From Miniphocaeibacter massiliensis (GTDB lineage: Bacteria > Bacillota > Clostridia > Tissierellales > Peptoniphilaceae), in NCBI RefSeq assembly GCF_900232905.1, contig NZ_OCTQ01000001.1, positions 62,001-126,000 of the forward strand: a stretch of 64,000 bases of DNA, read 5' to 3'. The notes under the pieces are model-generated. The model saw only the letters and a list, made by a program, of their open reading frames with translations, had not been told where the DNA came from and ran no database searches. The position numbers were made by a program, and so were the translations under genes. Shown here one piece after another: positions 57,314-64,000 of this stretch (within the stretch, counting starts at the first letter, position 1; every line of letters begins with the position of its first letter).

Positions 57314-58498
57314 ATGAATAAATTTATAGATATTTCAGAAGAAAATGTTTTAAAAACATATAATAGAATGCCCGTAGTTTTTAAAAATGGTAAGGATGTT
57401 TACCTATATGATGAAGATGGAAAAGAATATTTAGATTTTTTAAGTGGCATAGGAGTTATTGGCTTAGGGTATAGCAATAAAAAATATGTGGAAGAAATAA
57501 AAACACAGGTGGAAAATCTACTTCATACTTCAAATTTGTTTTATACAGCAACAGTAGCTGAAGCAGCTAAAAAATTAACCAAGATTAGTGGTATGTCTAA
57601 AGTGTTTTTTACAAATAGTGGTGCGGAAGCTATAGAAGGTGCGTTAAAAGTTGCAAAAAAATATGCTTATGAGAAAAATGGAACTGATGATTATGAAATA
57701 ATTGCGTTTAATCATTCATTTCATGGTAGAACTATAGGATCATTGTCAGTAACGGGAAATGAAAGTTATAGAAAGCCATTTATGCCTTTGTTAAGTGGAA
57801 TTAAATTTGCAGAATTAAATGATATAGATAGTGTAAAAAAACTTGTTACTGAAAAAACCATAGCAATGATAGTTGAACCTATTCAAGGAGAAGGTGGAAT
57901 TAATGTTGCAGAAGGAAAATTTCTAAAAGAACTAGAAGAAATTTGTAAGAATAAAGATATATTATTAATATTAGATGAAATACAATGTGGAGTTGGTAGA
58001 ACAGGGAGTTTTTATAGATATCAGAAATTTGATATAAAGCCTGATGTAGTAACTACAGCAAAAGCTTTGGGTAATGGTGTTCCAGTAGGGGCGTTTTTAT
58101 TAAATGAAAAAGCTGCTAATTCATCATTAAAGCCAGGAGACCATGGAACAACTTATGGTGGAAATCCATTAGCAGGCAGAGCTATATCTACTGTTTTAGA
58201 TATATTTGAAGAAGAAAATATTTTAGAAAATGTGAAAAGAATTACACCTTACTTAGAAGAAAAACTAGAAAATCTAGTAAAGGAATATGAATTTATTATA
58301 GAAAGAAGAGGGGAAGGACTTATTCAAGGAATTAAGTTAACAGAAAATAAGAATGCTGGAGAAATAATGAAAAAAGCTTTGGAAAATGGCTTAGTTATAA
58401 CAGTTTCTGAAGGAAATGTATTAAGATTTTTACCACCTTTAATAATAAATGAAAACAATATAGATGAAATGATAAGTAAACTAGAAAAAAGTTTTTAA
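57314..58498 (+). CDS. argD: Acetylornithine aminotransferase
   Basis: PLP enzyme converting N-acetylglutamate semialdehyde to N-acetylornithine. 394 residues, class III: YLDFLSGIGVIGLGY, FFTNSGAEAIEGALKVAKKYAY, FNHSFHGRTIGSLSVTG, ILDEIQCGVGRTG and the PLP lysine near residue 250 in TTAKALGNGVPVGAFL. AGGTGG upstream, nine bases after argB. Last gene of the operon; argF, argG and argH are not in the window. Confidence 0.95.
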   Translation: MNKFIDISEENVLKTYNRMPVVFKNGKDVYLYDEDGKEYLDFLSGIGVIGLGYSNKKYVEEIKTQVENLLHTSNLFYTATVAEAAKKLTKISGMSKVFFTNSGAEAIEGALKVAKKYAYEKNGTDDYEIIAFNHSFHGRTIGSLSVTGNESYRKPFMPLLSGIKFAELNDIDSVKKLVTEKTIAMIVEPIQGEGGINVAEGKFLKELEEICKNKDILLILDEIQCGVGRTGSFYRYQKFDIKPDVVTTAKALGNGVPVGAFLLNEKAANSSLKPGDHGTTYGGNPLAGRAISTVLDIFEEENILENVKRITPYLEEKLENLVKEYEFIIERRGEGLIQGIKLTENKNAGEIMKKALENGLVITVSEGNVLRFLPPLIINENNIDEMISKLEKSF

Positions 58499-58522
58499 AG
58501 GGCATAAATTAGCCCTTTTTTT
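58497..58522 (+). terminator. Terminator of argCJBD
   Basis: AAAGGGC / GCCCTTT stem with an 8-base loop and T tract, beginning in the argD stop codon. Confidence 0.8.
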
Positions 58523-58597
58523 AATGGAATAAATTTCAAATTAATAAAGTGAACGTTTTCTATTAAATAAATATATAACTAAAATTATAAAAAAAGG

Positions 58598-58626
58598 TTG
58601 ACAATATGTTAAAAAAATATTAATAT
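58598..58626 (+). promoter_or_regulatory. Promoter of the NADH oxidase-type gene
   Basis: Consensus TTGACA (58598-58603), 17-base spacer, TAATAT (58621-58626). A near-perfect housekeeping promoter 44 bases before the gene. Confidence 0.8.
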
Positions 58627-58637
58627 AGAACAAAATA

Positions 58638-58652
58638 CTACAAAAATTGTAG
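58638..58652. promoter_or_regulatory. Inverted repeat CTACAA-N3-TTGTAG in the leader of the oxidase gene
   Basis: Perfect 6-bp arms around AAA, lying between the predicted transcription start and the AAGGAG ribosome site. Position suits a repressor operator; it does not match the Rex or PerR consensus I know. Confidence 0.4.
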
Positions 58653-58669
58653 GAATTAAGGAGAAAATA

Positions 58670-60007
58670 ATGGAAAAAATTGTAATTATTGGTGCAAACC
58701 ATGCAGGAACAGCTGCAATAAAGACAATATTGTCAAATTATAAAGATAAGGAAGTAGTAGTTTATGATAAAAATAGTAATATAAGTTTTTTAGGCTGTGG
58801 AATGGCATTATGGATAGGTGAGCAAATAAGTAGTGGAGAAGGCTTATTTTATTCTAGCAAAGAAGATTTAGAATCTATGGGTGCAAAAGTTAATATGAAT
58901 TCTGAAGTAAAGAGTGTGGATTTTATAAATAAAAAAATAGTTGTATCTGTAGAGGGAAATGATATAGAAGATAATTATGACAAATTAATTCTAGCAACAG
59001 GGTCTACACCAAGAATGTTAGATATAGAAGGTAATGATTTAAATAATATTCAAATGGTGAAGTTATATCAAAATGCCAAAGAAGTAATCGTAAAATTAGA
59101 AAAAGAAAAATTTGAAAATGTAGTGGTAATAGGTGCAGGTTATATAGGAGTAGAATTAGCAGAAGCTTTTAAAAGACTAGATAAAAATGTTACATTGATA
59201 GATCACTGTCCAAGAGTATTAAATGGATATTACGATGATATTTTTACAGATGAAATGGAAAGAAATTTATCAAATCATGGAATAAATGTTGCACTTAACG
59301 AAACTGTAATAAAATTTACTGGTGATGAAAATAATAATGTTAACAAAGTCATAACAGATAAAAAAGAATATAATGCAGATATGGTTATAATGGCAGTTGG
59401 ATTTAATCCTAATACAGATATTGGTAAAAATTATTTAAAGCTATATGAAAATGGAGCTTATTTAACAAATAAAAAATGTCAAACTAGCGACAAGGATGTT
59501 TACGCTATAGGAGATTGTGCAACAGTATACAATAATGCTATAGAAAATTATGATTATATAGCATTGGCAACGAATGCAGTTAGATCTGGAATAATAGCAG
59601 CTCATAATGTATGTGGCACTAATATTGAGTCAGAAGGTGTACAAGGATCTTCAGCTATTTCTATATATAACTTAAATATGGTTTCTACAGGTTTGACAGT
59701 AAGTCAGGCTAAAAGCATGAATATAGATGTGGATTATACAGATTATGAAGATACTAAAAAACCAGCGTTCATGGAAGTGGAAAATCCAAAAGTAAAAATT
59801 AGAATAGTTTACAGGAAAGAAGATAGAGTGATAGTTGGAACGCAAATTATGTCAACTTATGACATTAGTATGGGAATTCATATGTTTTCACTAGCAATTC
59901 AAGAAAAATTGACAATTGATAAATTAGCTTTATTAGATTTGTTTTTCTTGCCACATTTTAATCAACCTTATAATTTCATAACTATGGCAGCATTAAATGC
60001 AAAATAA
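58670..60007 (+). CDS. NADH oxidase / CoA-disulfide reductase family flavoprotein
   Basis: 445-residue pyridine nucleotide-disulfide oxidoreductase, FAD-dependent. FAD site VIIGANHAGTAAIKTI at the N-terminus; redox-active Cys in ISFLGCGMALWIG (about residue 44); NAD site VVVIGAGYIGVELAEAF (about 160); second FAD motif VYAIGDCATVYNN; C-terminal dimerisation domain. The single Cys near residue 44 is the catalytic Cys of water-forming NADH oxidases (Nox) and of CoA-disulfide or peroxide reductases. In an anaerobe, oxygen removal is the likely role. Strong own promoter with an inverted repeat in the leader, so it may be inducible. Confidence 0.9.
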   Translation: MEKIVIIGANHAGTAAIKTILSNYKDKEVVVYDKNSNISFLGCGMALWIGEQISSGEGLFYSSKEDLESMGAKVNMNSEVKSVDFINKKIVVSVEGNDIEDNYDKLILATGSTPRMLDIEGNDLNNIQMVKLYQNAKEVIVKLEKEKFENVVVIGAGYIGVELAEAFKRLDKNVTLIDHCPRVLNGYYDDIFTDEMERNLSNHGINVALNETVIKFTGDENNNVNKVITDKKEYNADMVIMAVGFNPNTDIGKNYLKLYENGAYLTNKKCQTSDKDVYAIGDCATVYNNAIENYDYIALATNAVRSGIIAAHNVCGTNIESEGVQGSSAISIYNLNMVSTGLTVSQAKSMNIDVDYTDYEDTKKPAFMEVENPKVKIRIVYRKEDRVIVGTQIMSTYDISMGIHMFSLAIQEKLTIDKLALLDLFFLPHFNQPYNFITMAALNAK

Positions 60008-60036
60008 AAAAACAAGCCATTATGGCTTGTTTTTTA
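60007..60036. terminator. Bidirectional terminator between oxidase and permease genes
   Basis: AAACAAGCCA / TGGCTTGTTT with TTA loop, A-rich before and T-rich after, between converging genes. Confidence 0.85.
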
Positions 60037-61365
60037 TTTAAATAATGTATAAAAATATAAGAAACATACTGCAGTCAAGACATAAATAGCAATAGGAATT
60101 TCTTTTATTTTTTTAGAAGCTATTTTTAATATAAGATATACAGGAATAGCAACACATATTCCATTTGCGATGTTATTTGCGAAAACTGTAAACGCAATAC
60201 ATACAAATGCTGGGAAAGCTTCAGTAAAATCATCATATTTAATTTTACTCATTGAACTTAGCATTCCTATTCCAACAATTATTAAAGCAGGTGCAGTAGC
60301 TGCACTAGGTATCATTAAAGCTATAGGTGTTAAAAACAAACTAATCAAAAAGAAGAACGATGTAGATATAACAGTTAAACCTGTTTTACCACCAGCTTCT
60401 ACACCAGCAGAAGATTCAAGATATGTAGTCATACAAGGAATACAAAATAAACCACCTGCAGCAGTTGAAATAGCATCTACTTTAAATACTTTATCTATAC
60501 CTGGTAAGTTACCATTTTTGTCTAAATATCCAGCTTTTTCACCCACACCAATGGCAGTACCAAATGTTGAGAAAAAGTCGGGAACAAATAGGGATATAAT
60601 AAATGGGATATACGCAAAGTTTAACGCTTTTATAAAATCTACTTTCATAAAATAATGTAGCGGATTTGCAGGCATTATAAACCACGATTCAGGTGATTGA
60701 GTTAATCCCATTGGCAGTCCTATTAAAGTAGTTATAAGAATTGAAATTATCATATATCCTGGAACTTTAAGCATTTTAGTAACCAAAATAATTACAAATC
60801 CAATAATAGCTAATATTACAGTAGGGTTCATTAAGTCACCAAAAGCAAGATAATTAGCACCTTCAACACCAACAATAATACCAGCATTTCTACAACCTAA
60901 TAATGCGATGAACAATCCTACTCCAGCACTTACAGCGTGTTTTAAACTTGGAGGAATAGCATTTACAACAGCATCTCTAATTCCAATATAGGAAATAATA
61001 ACAAAGATTATACCACTCCAAAATACAACACCAGCAGTAACTTCTTGAGGAATTCCTTCATTTGCAATCATTCCAGATACAATAGCTACACTACCTAATC
61101 CAGGTGCTAAAGCAAATGGTCTATTTGTAATTAAAGCCATAGCTACAGTTGTTAAAATTATGAGTAAAATCATAGATGTTAATATAGGGGCTCTATCAAG
61201 ACCCGCATTAGCCATTATATTTGGAATTGTGCCTAAAACATAAGCCATAGTAACAAAAGTCGTTATACCTGCAAGAACTTCTGTTTTTATATTAGTATTA
61301 TTTTCTTTTAGTTTAAATATTGATTCAATTAAATTTTTATTATTTTTACTAGATTTATTATTCAT
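60034..61365 (-). CDS. NCS2 family purine permease (adenine/guanine/hypoxanthine type)
   Basis: 443-residue transporter of the AzgA-like NCS2 subgroup with about 12-14 membrane helices. Motifs: EVLAGITTFVTMAYVLGTIP near the N-terminus, RPFALAPGLGSVAIVSG, AVSAGVGLFIALLGCRNAGI, LFVPDFFSTFGTAIGVGEKAG and STYLESSAGVEAGGKTGLT-like segment (seen as TTYLESSAGVEAGGKTGLT). Starts 16 bases after the adenine deaminase gene ends, so both are in one minus-strand operon, which supports adenine or hypoxanthine as cargo. Confidence 0.93.
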   Translation of the reverse strand: MNNKSSKNNKNLIESIFKLKENNTNIKTEVLAGITTFVTMAYVLGTIPNIMANAGLDRAPILTSMILLIILTTVAMALITNRPFALAPGLGSVAIVSGMIANEGIPQEVTAGVVFWSGIIFVIISYIGIRDAVVNAIPPSLKHAVSAGVGLFIALLGCRNAGIIVGVEGANYLAFGDLMNPTVILAIIGFVIILVTKMLKVPGYMIISILITTLIGLPMGLTQSPESWFIMPANPLHYFMKVDFIKALNFAYIPFIISLFVPDFFSTFGTAIGVGEKAGYLDKNGNLPGIDKVFKVDAISTAAGGLFCIPCMTTYLESSAGVEAGGKTGLTVISTSFFFLISLFLTPIALMIPSAATAPALIIVGIGMLSSMSKIKYDDFTEAFPAFVCIAFTVFANNIANGICVAIPVYLILKIASKKIKEIPIAIYVLTAVCFLYFYTLFK

Positions 61366-61381
61366 ATAAAACTCCTTTATT

Positions 61382-63109
61382 TTAAATACTGTTAAATAAA
61401 GGGCAAATGGTTGAATTAATTACATCAATCAAACCCTTATCTGTTATTTTTATTGTTGGACTAACTGTTAGTGTCAATGTACCAAAAGACATTATAGGAT
61501 TATAGTGTTCATATCCTAATTCAATCATTGCATTTCGTACATTTAATAAATCTTTAGCTACTAATGAAACTGGTTTTTCAGATAAAATCCCTCCAACATT
61601 TAATTGAAGTTCAGCTTTTATCTCACCGTTATCAACAACGACCATTCCACCTTGAAGGTCAATAATTCTATTGACGGCAAGAATCATATCATCTATGTTT
61701 GAACCTGCAACTAAAATATTATGGTTATCATGAGCATAACTAGTAGCAACAGTTCCTTTTTTATGACAGCAACCAGTTAAAAATCCTAAGCCAACATTAT
61801 TGTTTTTTCCATATCTTTCATATACTGCAGTAAGAAGGCAGTTACTATTTTTCCAATCTAAAAGTCCATTTTTTAGGGGCATATTTATATTTTTAAGATT
61901 AGTTTTAGTAGAATTGTCATTTATTTCCATTACATTAACATTAGCATTTTTAATATCTTCTTTTACTGATATGTAAAGGGAATTTTTATTTTGATGTCTC
62001 AACTTTATGCTATTGTATAATTGTTTAGGGAAGCATTTTGCATTTGGTTGTGTATTTTCAGAAATTTCTTTATTGTATATCAAATTTCCACGTTTATAAG
62101 TGGAATCTATTTCGAAATTTTCTATATTATCTAGTAATATAAAATCTGCAATTTTACCAGGAGAAAGTGTTCCCCTATCTAGCATGTTCATTCTTCTAGA
62201 AGGGGTATATGTAGAGCAGTAAATTGCAATTTCAGGCTTCATACCAAATGATATAGCTTTTTTCAATAAACAGTTTAAATGACCTTCATAATATAAAGTA
62301 TCTGCCATTACATCATCTGTAACAAATGAAAAGTATTCATACAAGTTGTTTTCAATAATATACTGGATTATTTCAGGACTGAGCATTTTATCTTGAATTT
62401 CAACAAACATACCATTTGCAAATCTTTGTCTGATTTCTTCTAAATTGTGTTCTGTATGGTCTGCATTAATTCCTAAATATAAAAACTTAGCTAAGTCTAA
62501 ATCAACTAATTGAGGACAATGCCCTTCTATTGGGAAATTAGGATCCTCTTGTTTTACGTAGTCTATAAATTTAGAAATTTCCAAATTATTAGGCTGTATA
62601 ATCTGTCGATAATTCATTACCTCCCCAACACAAGCAACTTCAGGAATTTTTTTTAATTCTTTCATTTCTTCGAAATTTATAATTCCACCAGTAGTTTCAA
62701 GGTCTTCTGAAGATGCAGGAACACAACTAGGGATGCCGTAAAAAATATCTATCTTACTGTTTTTACCAGCTTCAATCATTGCAGTTATACCATCTATACC
62801 TGCAACATTAGCCATTTCATGTGGTTCGGAAACTATTGTTGTAACACCACATTTTGCCATGTGATTTGAAAAATTTACTGGAGAGACCATAGAGCTTTCG
62901 ATATGCATATGAATATCTATTAAACCAGGTATCATATATTTTCCATTGGCATCAATTGTTTTACTAGCTTTTAAATTTGAGTTTAAATTTTCATCAATAT
63001 ACAGAAAATTTCCGTTTAGAATATAGACATCCGATTTTTTAAAAGCTTTAAAGTAACTGTTATAAACATTTGCATTTTTTATAACAATTTCAGGGTTGAA
63101 ATCATTCAT
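61382..63109 (-). CDS. ade: Adenine deaminase
   Basis: Converts adenine to hypoxanthine and ammonia for purine salvage. 575 residues of the amidohydrolase fold: metal site GLIDIHMHIESSMVSP (HxH), SEPHEMANVAG, GHCPQLVDLDLA, ADHTEHN, SFVTDDVMADTLYYEG, and GTLSPGKIADFILLDN. C-terminal Ade-specific domain with YAHDNHNILVAGSN and GGMVVVDNG. AAGGAGG precedes the ATG at 63109. First gene of the ade-permease unit. The 271 bases upstream contain no purine riboswitch that I can fold. Confidence 0.96.
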   Translation of the reverse strand: MNDFNPEIVIKNANVYNSYFKAFKKSDVYILNGNFLYIDENLNSNLKASKTIDANGKYMIPGLIDIHMHIESSMVSPVNFSNHMAKCGVTTIVSEPHEMANVAGIDGITAMIEAGKNSKIDIFYGIPSCVPASSEDLETTGGIINFEEMKELKKIPEVACVGEVMNYRQIIQPNNLEISKFIDYVKQEDPNFPIEGHCPQLVDLDLAKFLYLGINADHTEHNLEEIRQRFANGMFVEIQDKMLSPEIIQYIIENNLYEYFSFVTDDVMADTLYYEGHLNCLLKKAISFGMKPEIAIYCSTYTPSRRMNMLDRGTLSPGKIADFILLDNIENFEIDSTYKRGNLIYNKEISENTQPNAKCFPKQLYNSIKLRHQNKNSLYISVKEDIKNANVNVMEINDNSTKTNLKNINMPLKNGLLDWKNSNCLLTAVYERYGKNNNVGLGFLTGCCHKKGTVATSYAHDNHNILVAGSNIDDMILAVNRIIDLQGGMVVVDNGEIKAELQLNVGGILSEKPVSLVAKDLLNVRNAMIELGYEHYNPIMSFGTLTLTVSPTIKITDKGLIDVINSTICPLFNSI

Positions 63110-63380
63110 ATTAACCTCCTTAAAATTAAATAAAAATCTATAATAATATAATTATAGTTAAGAAATTTGATTATAGAAATACAGAGACATAAACGGTGTA
63201 TAACTAGATAATGTACATAGAATATATGTCAATATTATAACATATATAAGATAAAAAAATTTAACTAATTAGAAAAATATTTGCATATAATATTATAGAA
63301 ATAAAATCAATTTTCACGAAATAATTTACTGATATAAAAATAAACAAATTATATAAGATTTAATTACTGAATAAATATAA

Positions 63381-63456
63381 TGGTGCACCAGAGAGGAATC
63401 GAACCCCCAACAAACGGTTCCGAAGACCGTTGCTCTATCCGTTGAGCTACTGGTGC
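63381..63456 (-). tRNA. tRNA-Arg (anticodon UCG)
   Basis: On the minus strand: acceptor GCACCAG / CTGGTGC with discriminator A and encoded CCA, D arm GCTCAACGGATAGAGC, anticodon stem ACGGT / ACCGT around loop CTTCGGA (anticodon TCG, reading CGA and probably CGG), T loop TTCGATT with a stem that includes two G-T pairs. All cloverleaf parts are present. Downstream of it (63110-63380) is A/T-rich sequence with no clear terminator or gene. Confidence 0.93.
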
Positions 63457-63510
63457 AAATAATCATTTATATTTTAACATATTTATTGAAACATAAGTAA
63501 AGTATGATAA

Positions 63511-63566
63511 TTTTAGTGAATTTATGATAAAATATTGAATAAAGCATTATTATAAATTCACTAAAA
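63511..63566. repeat. 15-bp perfect inverted repeat upstream of the last gene
   Basis: TTTTAGTGAATTTAT at 63511-63525 and its exact reverse complement at 63552-63566, separated by 26 bases. It lies between the divergently read tRNA-Arg and the membrane protein gene, over the likely promoter region; operator or large hairpin. Confidence 0.8.
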
Positions 63567-63607
63567 ATTTTTATATTATAATAATAGAATTAATCAAAGG
63601 AGTATGT

Positions 63608-64000
63608 ATGAGTTCAATTTTAGAAATGATATCAAATAATTCAGATAAAGTATTAAAAGTACCATTGTTTTGTATTTTTTCAATGGTGATTGTCTTTATA
63701 ATTTTTAAATTTATAAAAAAGGAAGGAATTGCAAAATATTTATTTGGATTAGCGATGTTAGCAACAGCATTAATTTTACTTATAGTTGCACTTACTAATC
63801 TTACTAATCCAGTAGCCTTAACAACTCTAGAGTTCTTCGTTTTAACATTAGCATCAGGTGTTGTTTCATTGTGTATGGCATGGTTTTTAGACATATTTTT
63901 CACTAAAAATAAACCTAAAGTAAAAAAGGTTAAAAAAACAAAAAAAGCAAAAGTTAAGAAAGTAGATAAAAAGTCAACTAGTGAAAAAATTACAAATGAA
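63608..64000 (+). CDS. Small membrane protein with Lys-rich tail (3' partial)
   Basis: Open frame from an ATG at 63608 (AAAGGAG at 63596-63602) to the window's right edge, 131 codons without a stop, so it continues outside. Three hydrophobic segments: about residues 18-37 (VPLFCIFSMVIVFIIFKFI), 43-65 (YLFGLAMLATALILLIVAL) and 70-97 (ALTTLEFFVLTLASGVVSLC). From about residue 103 the chain is strongly basic (KPKVKKVKKTKKAKVKKVDK), probably cytoplasmic and able to contact nucleic acid or phospholipid. I do not recognise the family. Longest minus-strand frame here is a mirror of this gene. Confidence 0.75.
   Translation, partial: MSSILEMISNNSDKVLKVPLFCIFSMVIVFIIFKFIKKEGIAKYLFGLAMLATALILLIVALTNLTNPVALTTLEFFVLTLASGVVSLCMAWFLDIFFTKNKPKVKKVKKTKKAKVKKVDKKSTSEKITNE

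Noticed and set aside
63110-63380. Purine riboswitch upstream of adenine deaminase
   Set aside because: Only a GACATA/TATGTC pair with a 33-base interior was found; the conserved purine-riboswitch junction sequences are absent.
63571-63903. Minus-strand open frame of 110 codons at the right end
   Set aside because: It mirrors a plus-strand gene (63608 to the edge) with a proper ribosome site and clear membrane segments; the minus frame is low-complexity and has no ribosome site.

Overview
The window is a very A+T-rich stretch of chromosome from a low-G+C Gram-positive anaerobe. Clostridia or Tissierellia fits best, but the genus cannot be fixed from sequence alone. Reasons are AGGAGG-type ribosome binding sites, TTG/GTG starts, a cell-wall amidase with CWB2 repeats, a T-box in front of valS, a DUF3793-flavodoxin pair, a membrane pyrophosphatase and the ruvCAB-queA-tgt-yajC gene order. 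Almost everything is on the plus strand and reads as core genome. I see no CRISPR array, insertion sequence, prophage or toxin-antitoxin module.

Layout. 1-2234: 3' part of an exported CWB2/amidase protein. 2328-7859: protein quality control (tig, clpP, clpX, lon). 7967-11897: frameshifted GNAT acetyltransferase, then a GntR regulator with two operator-like repeats and a tandem family of membrane proteins (two intact, one remnant between them). 11987-13957: transketolase. 14097-20962: histidine operon with a leader peptide/attenuator, a HisZ-HisG fusion, then hisD-C-B-A-F-IE and no hisH. 20991-21981 (minus): flavodoxin and DUF3793 behind two Fur-box-like sites. 22198-30664: secG, hppA, a two-component system, a CorC-type protein, map, and (minus) tmcAL and sfsA. 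30774-33318: a small accessory patch with a nonsense-mutated P-loop kinase, a macro-like protein, a zinc phospholipase C-like protein with an apparent ATT start, and an unknown gene. 33498-37767: an ABC exporter operon, then a MarR regulator with a flavodoxin-like protein. 37850-47695: ruvCAB, queA, tgt, yajC, recJ, relA, dtd and a metallo-hydrolase. 47748-52740: T-box, valS, folC, methyltransferase. 52891-54048: cold shock protein and Hsp33. 54151-58498: argCJBD. 58670-63109: NADH oxidase-type flavoprotein, then (minus) adenine deaminase and a purine permease. 63381-64000: tRNA-Arg and a membrane protein that runs off the right edge.

How the genes work together. The his operon turns PRPP and ATP into histidine and appears to sense charged tRNA-His by ribosome stalling on a leader peptide ending in VHHHSHL. 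The arg genes make N-acetylornithine and recycle acetyl groups through ArgJ. Adenine deaminase and the permease form a purine salvage unit. The valS-folC unit is read through when uncharged tRNA-Val binds the T-box. Most units end in clear hairpin-plus-T terminators, several of which begin inside the stop codon of the preceding gene.

The points most worth following up are the histidine attenuator with the HisZ-HisG fusion and absent hisH, the degenerating membrane-protein family under paired operators, the Fur-like control of the flavodoxin unit, and the ATT start at 31945. I did not find a convincing wholly new defence or mobile system.
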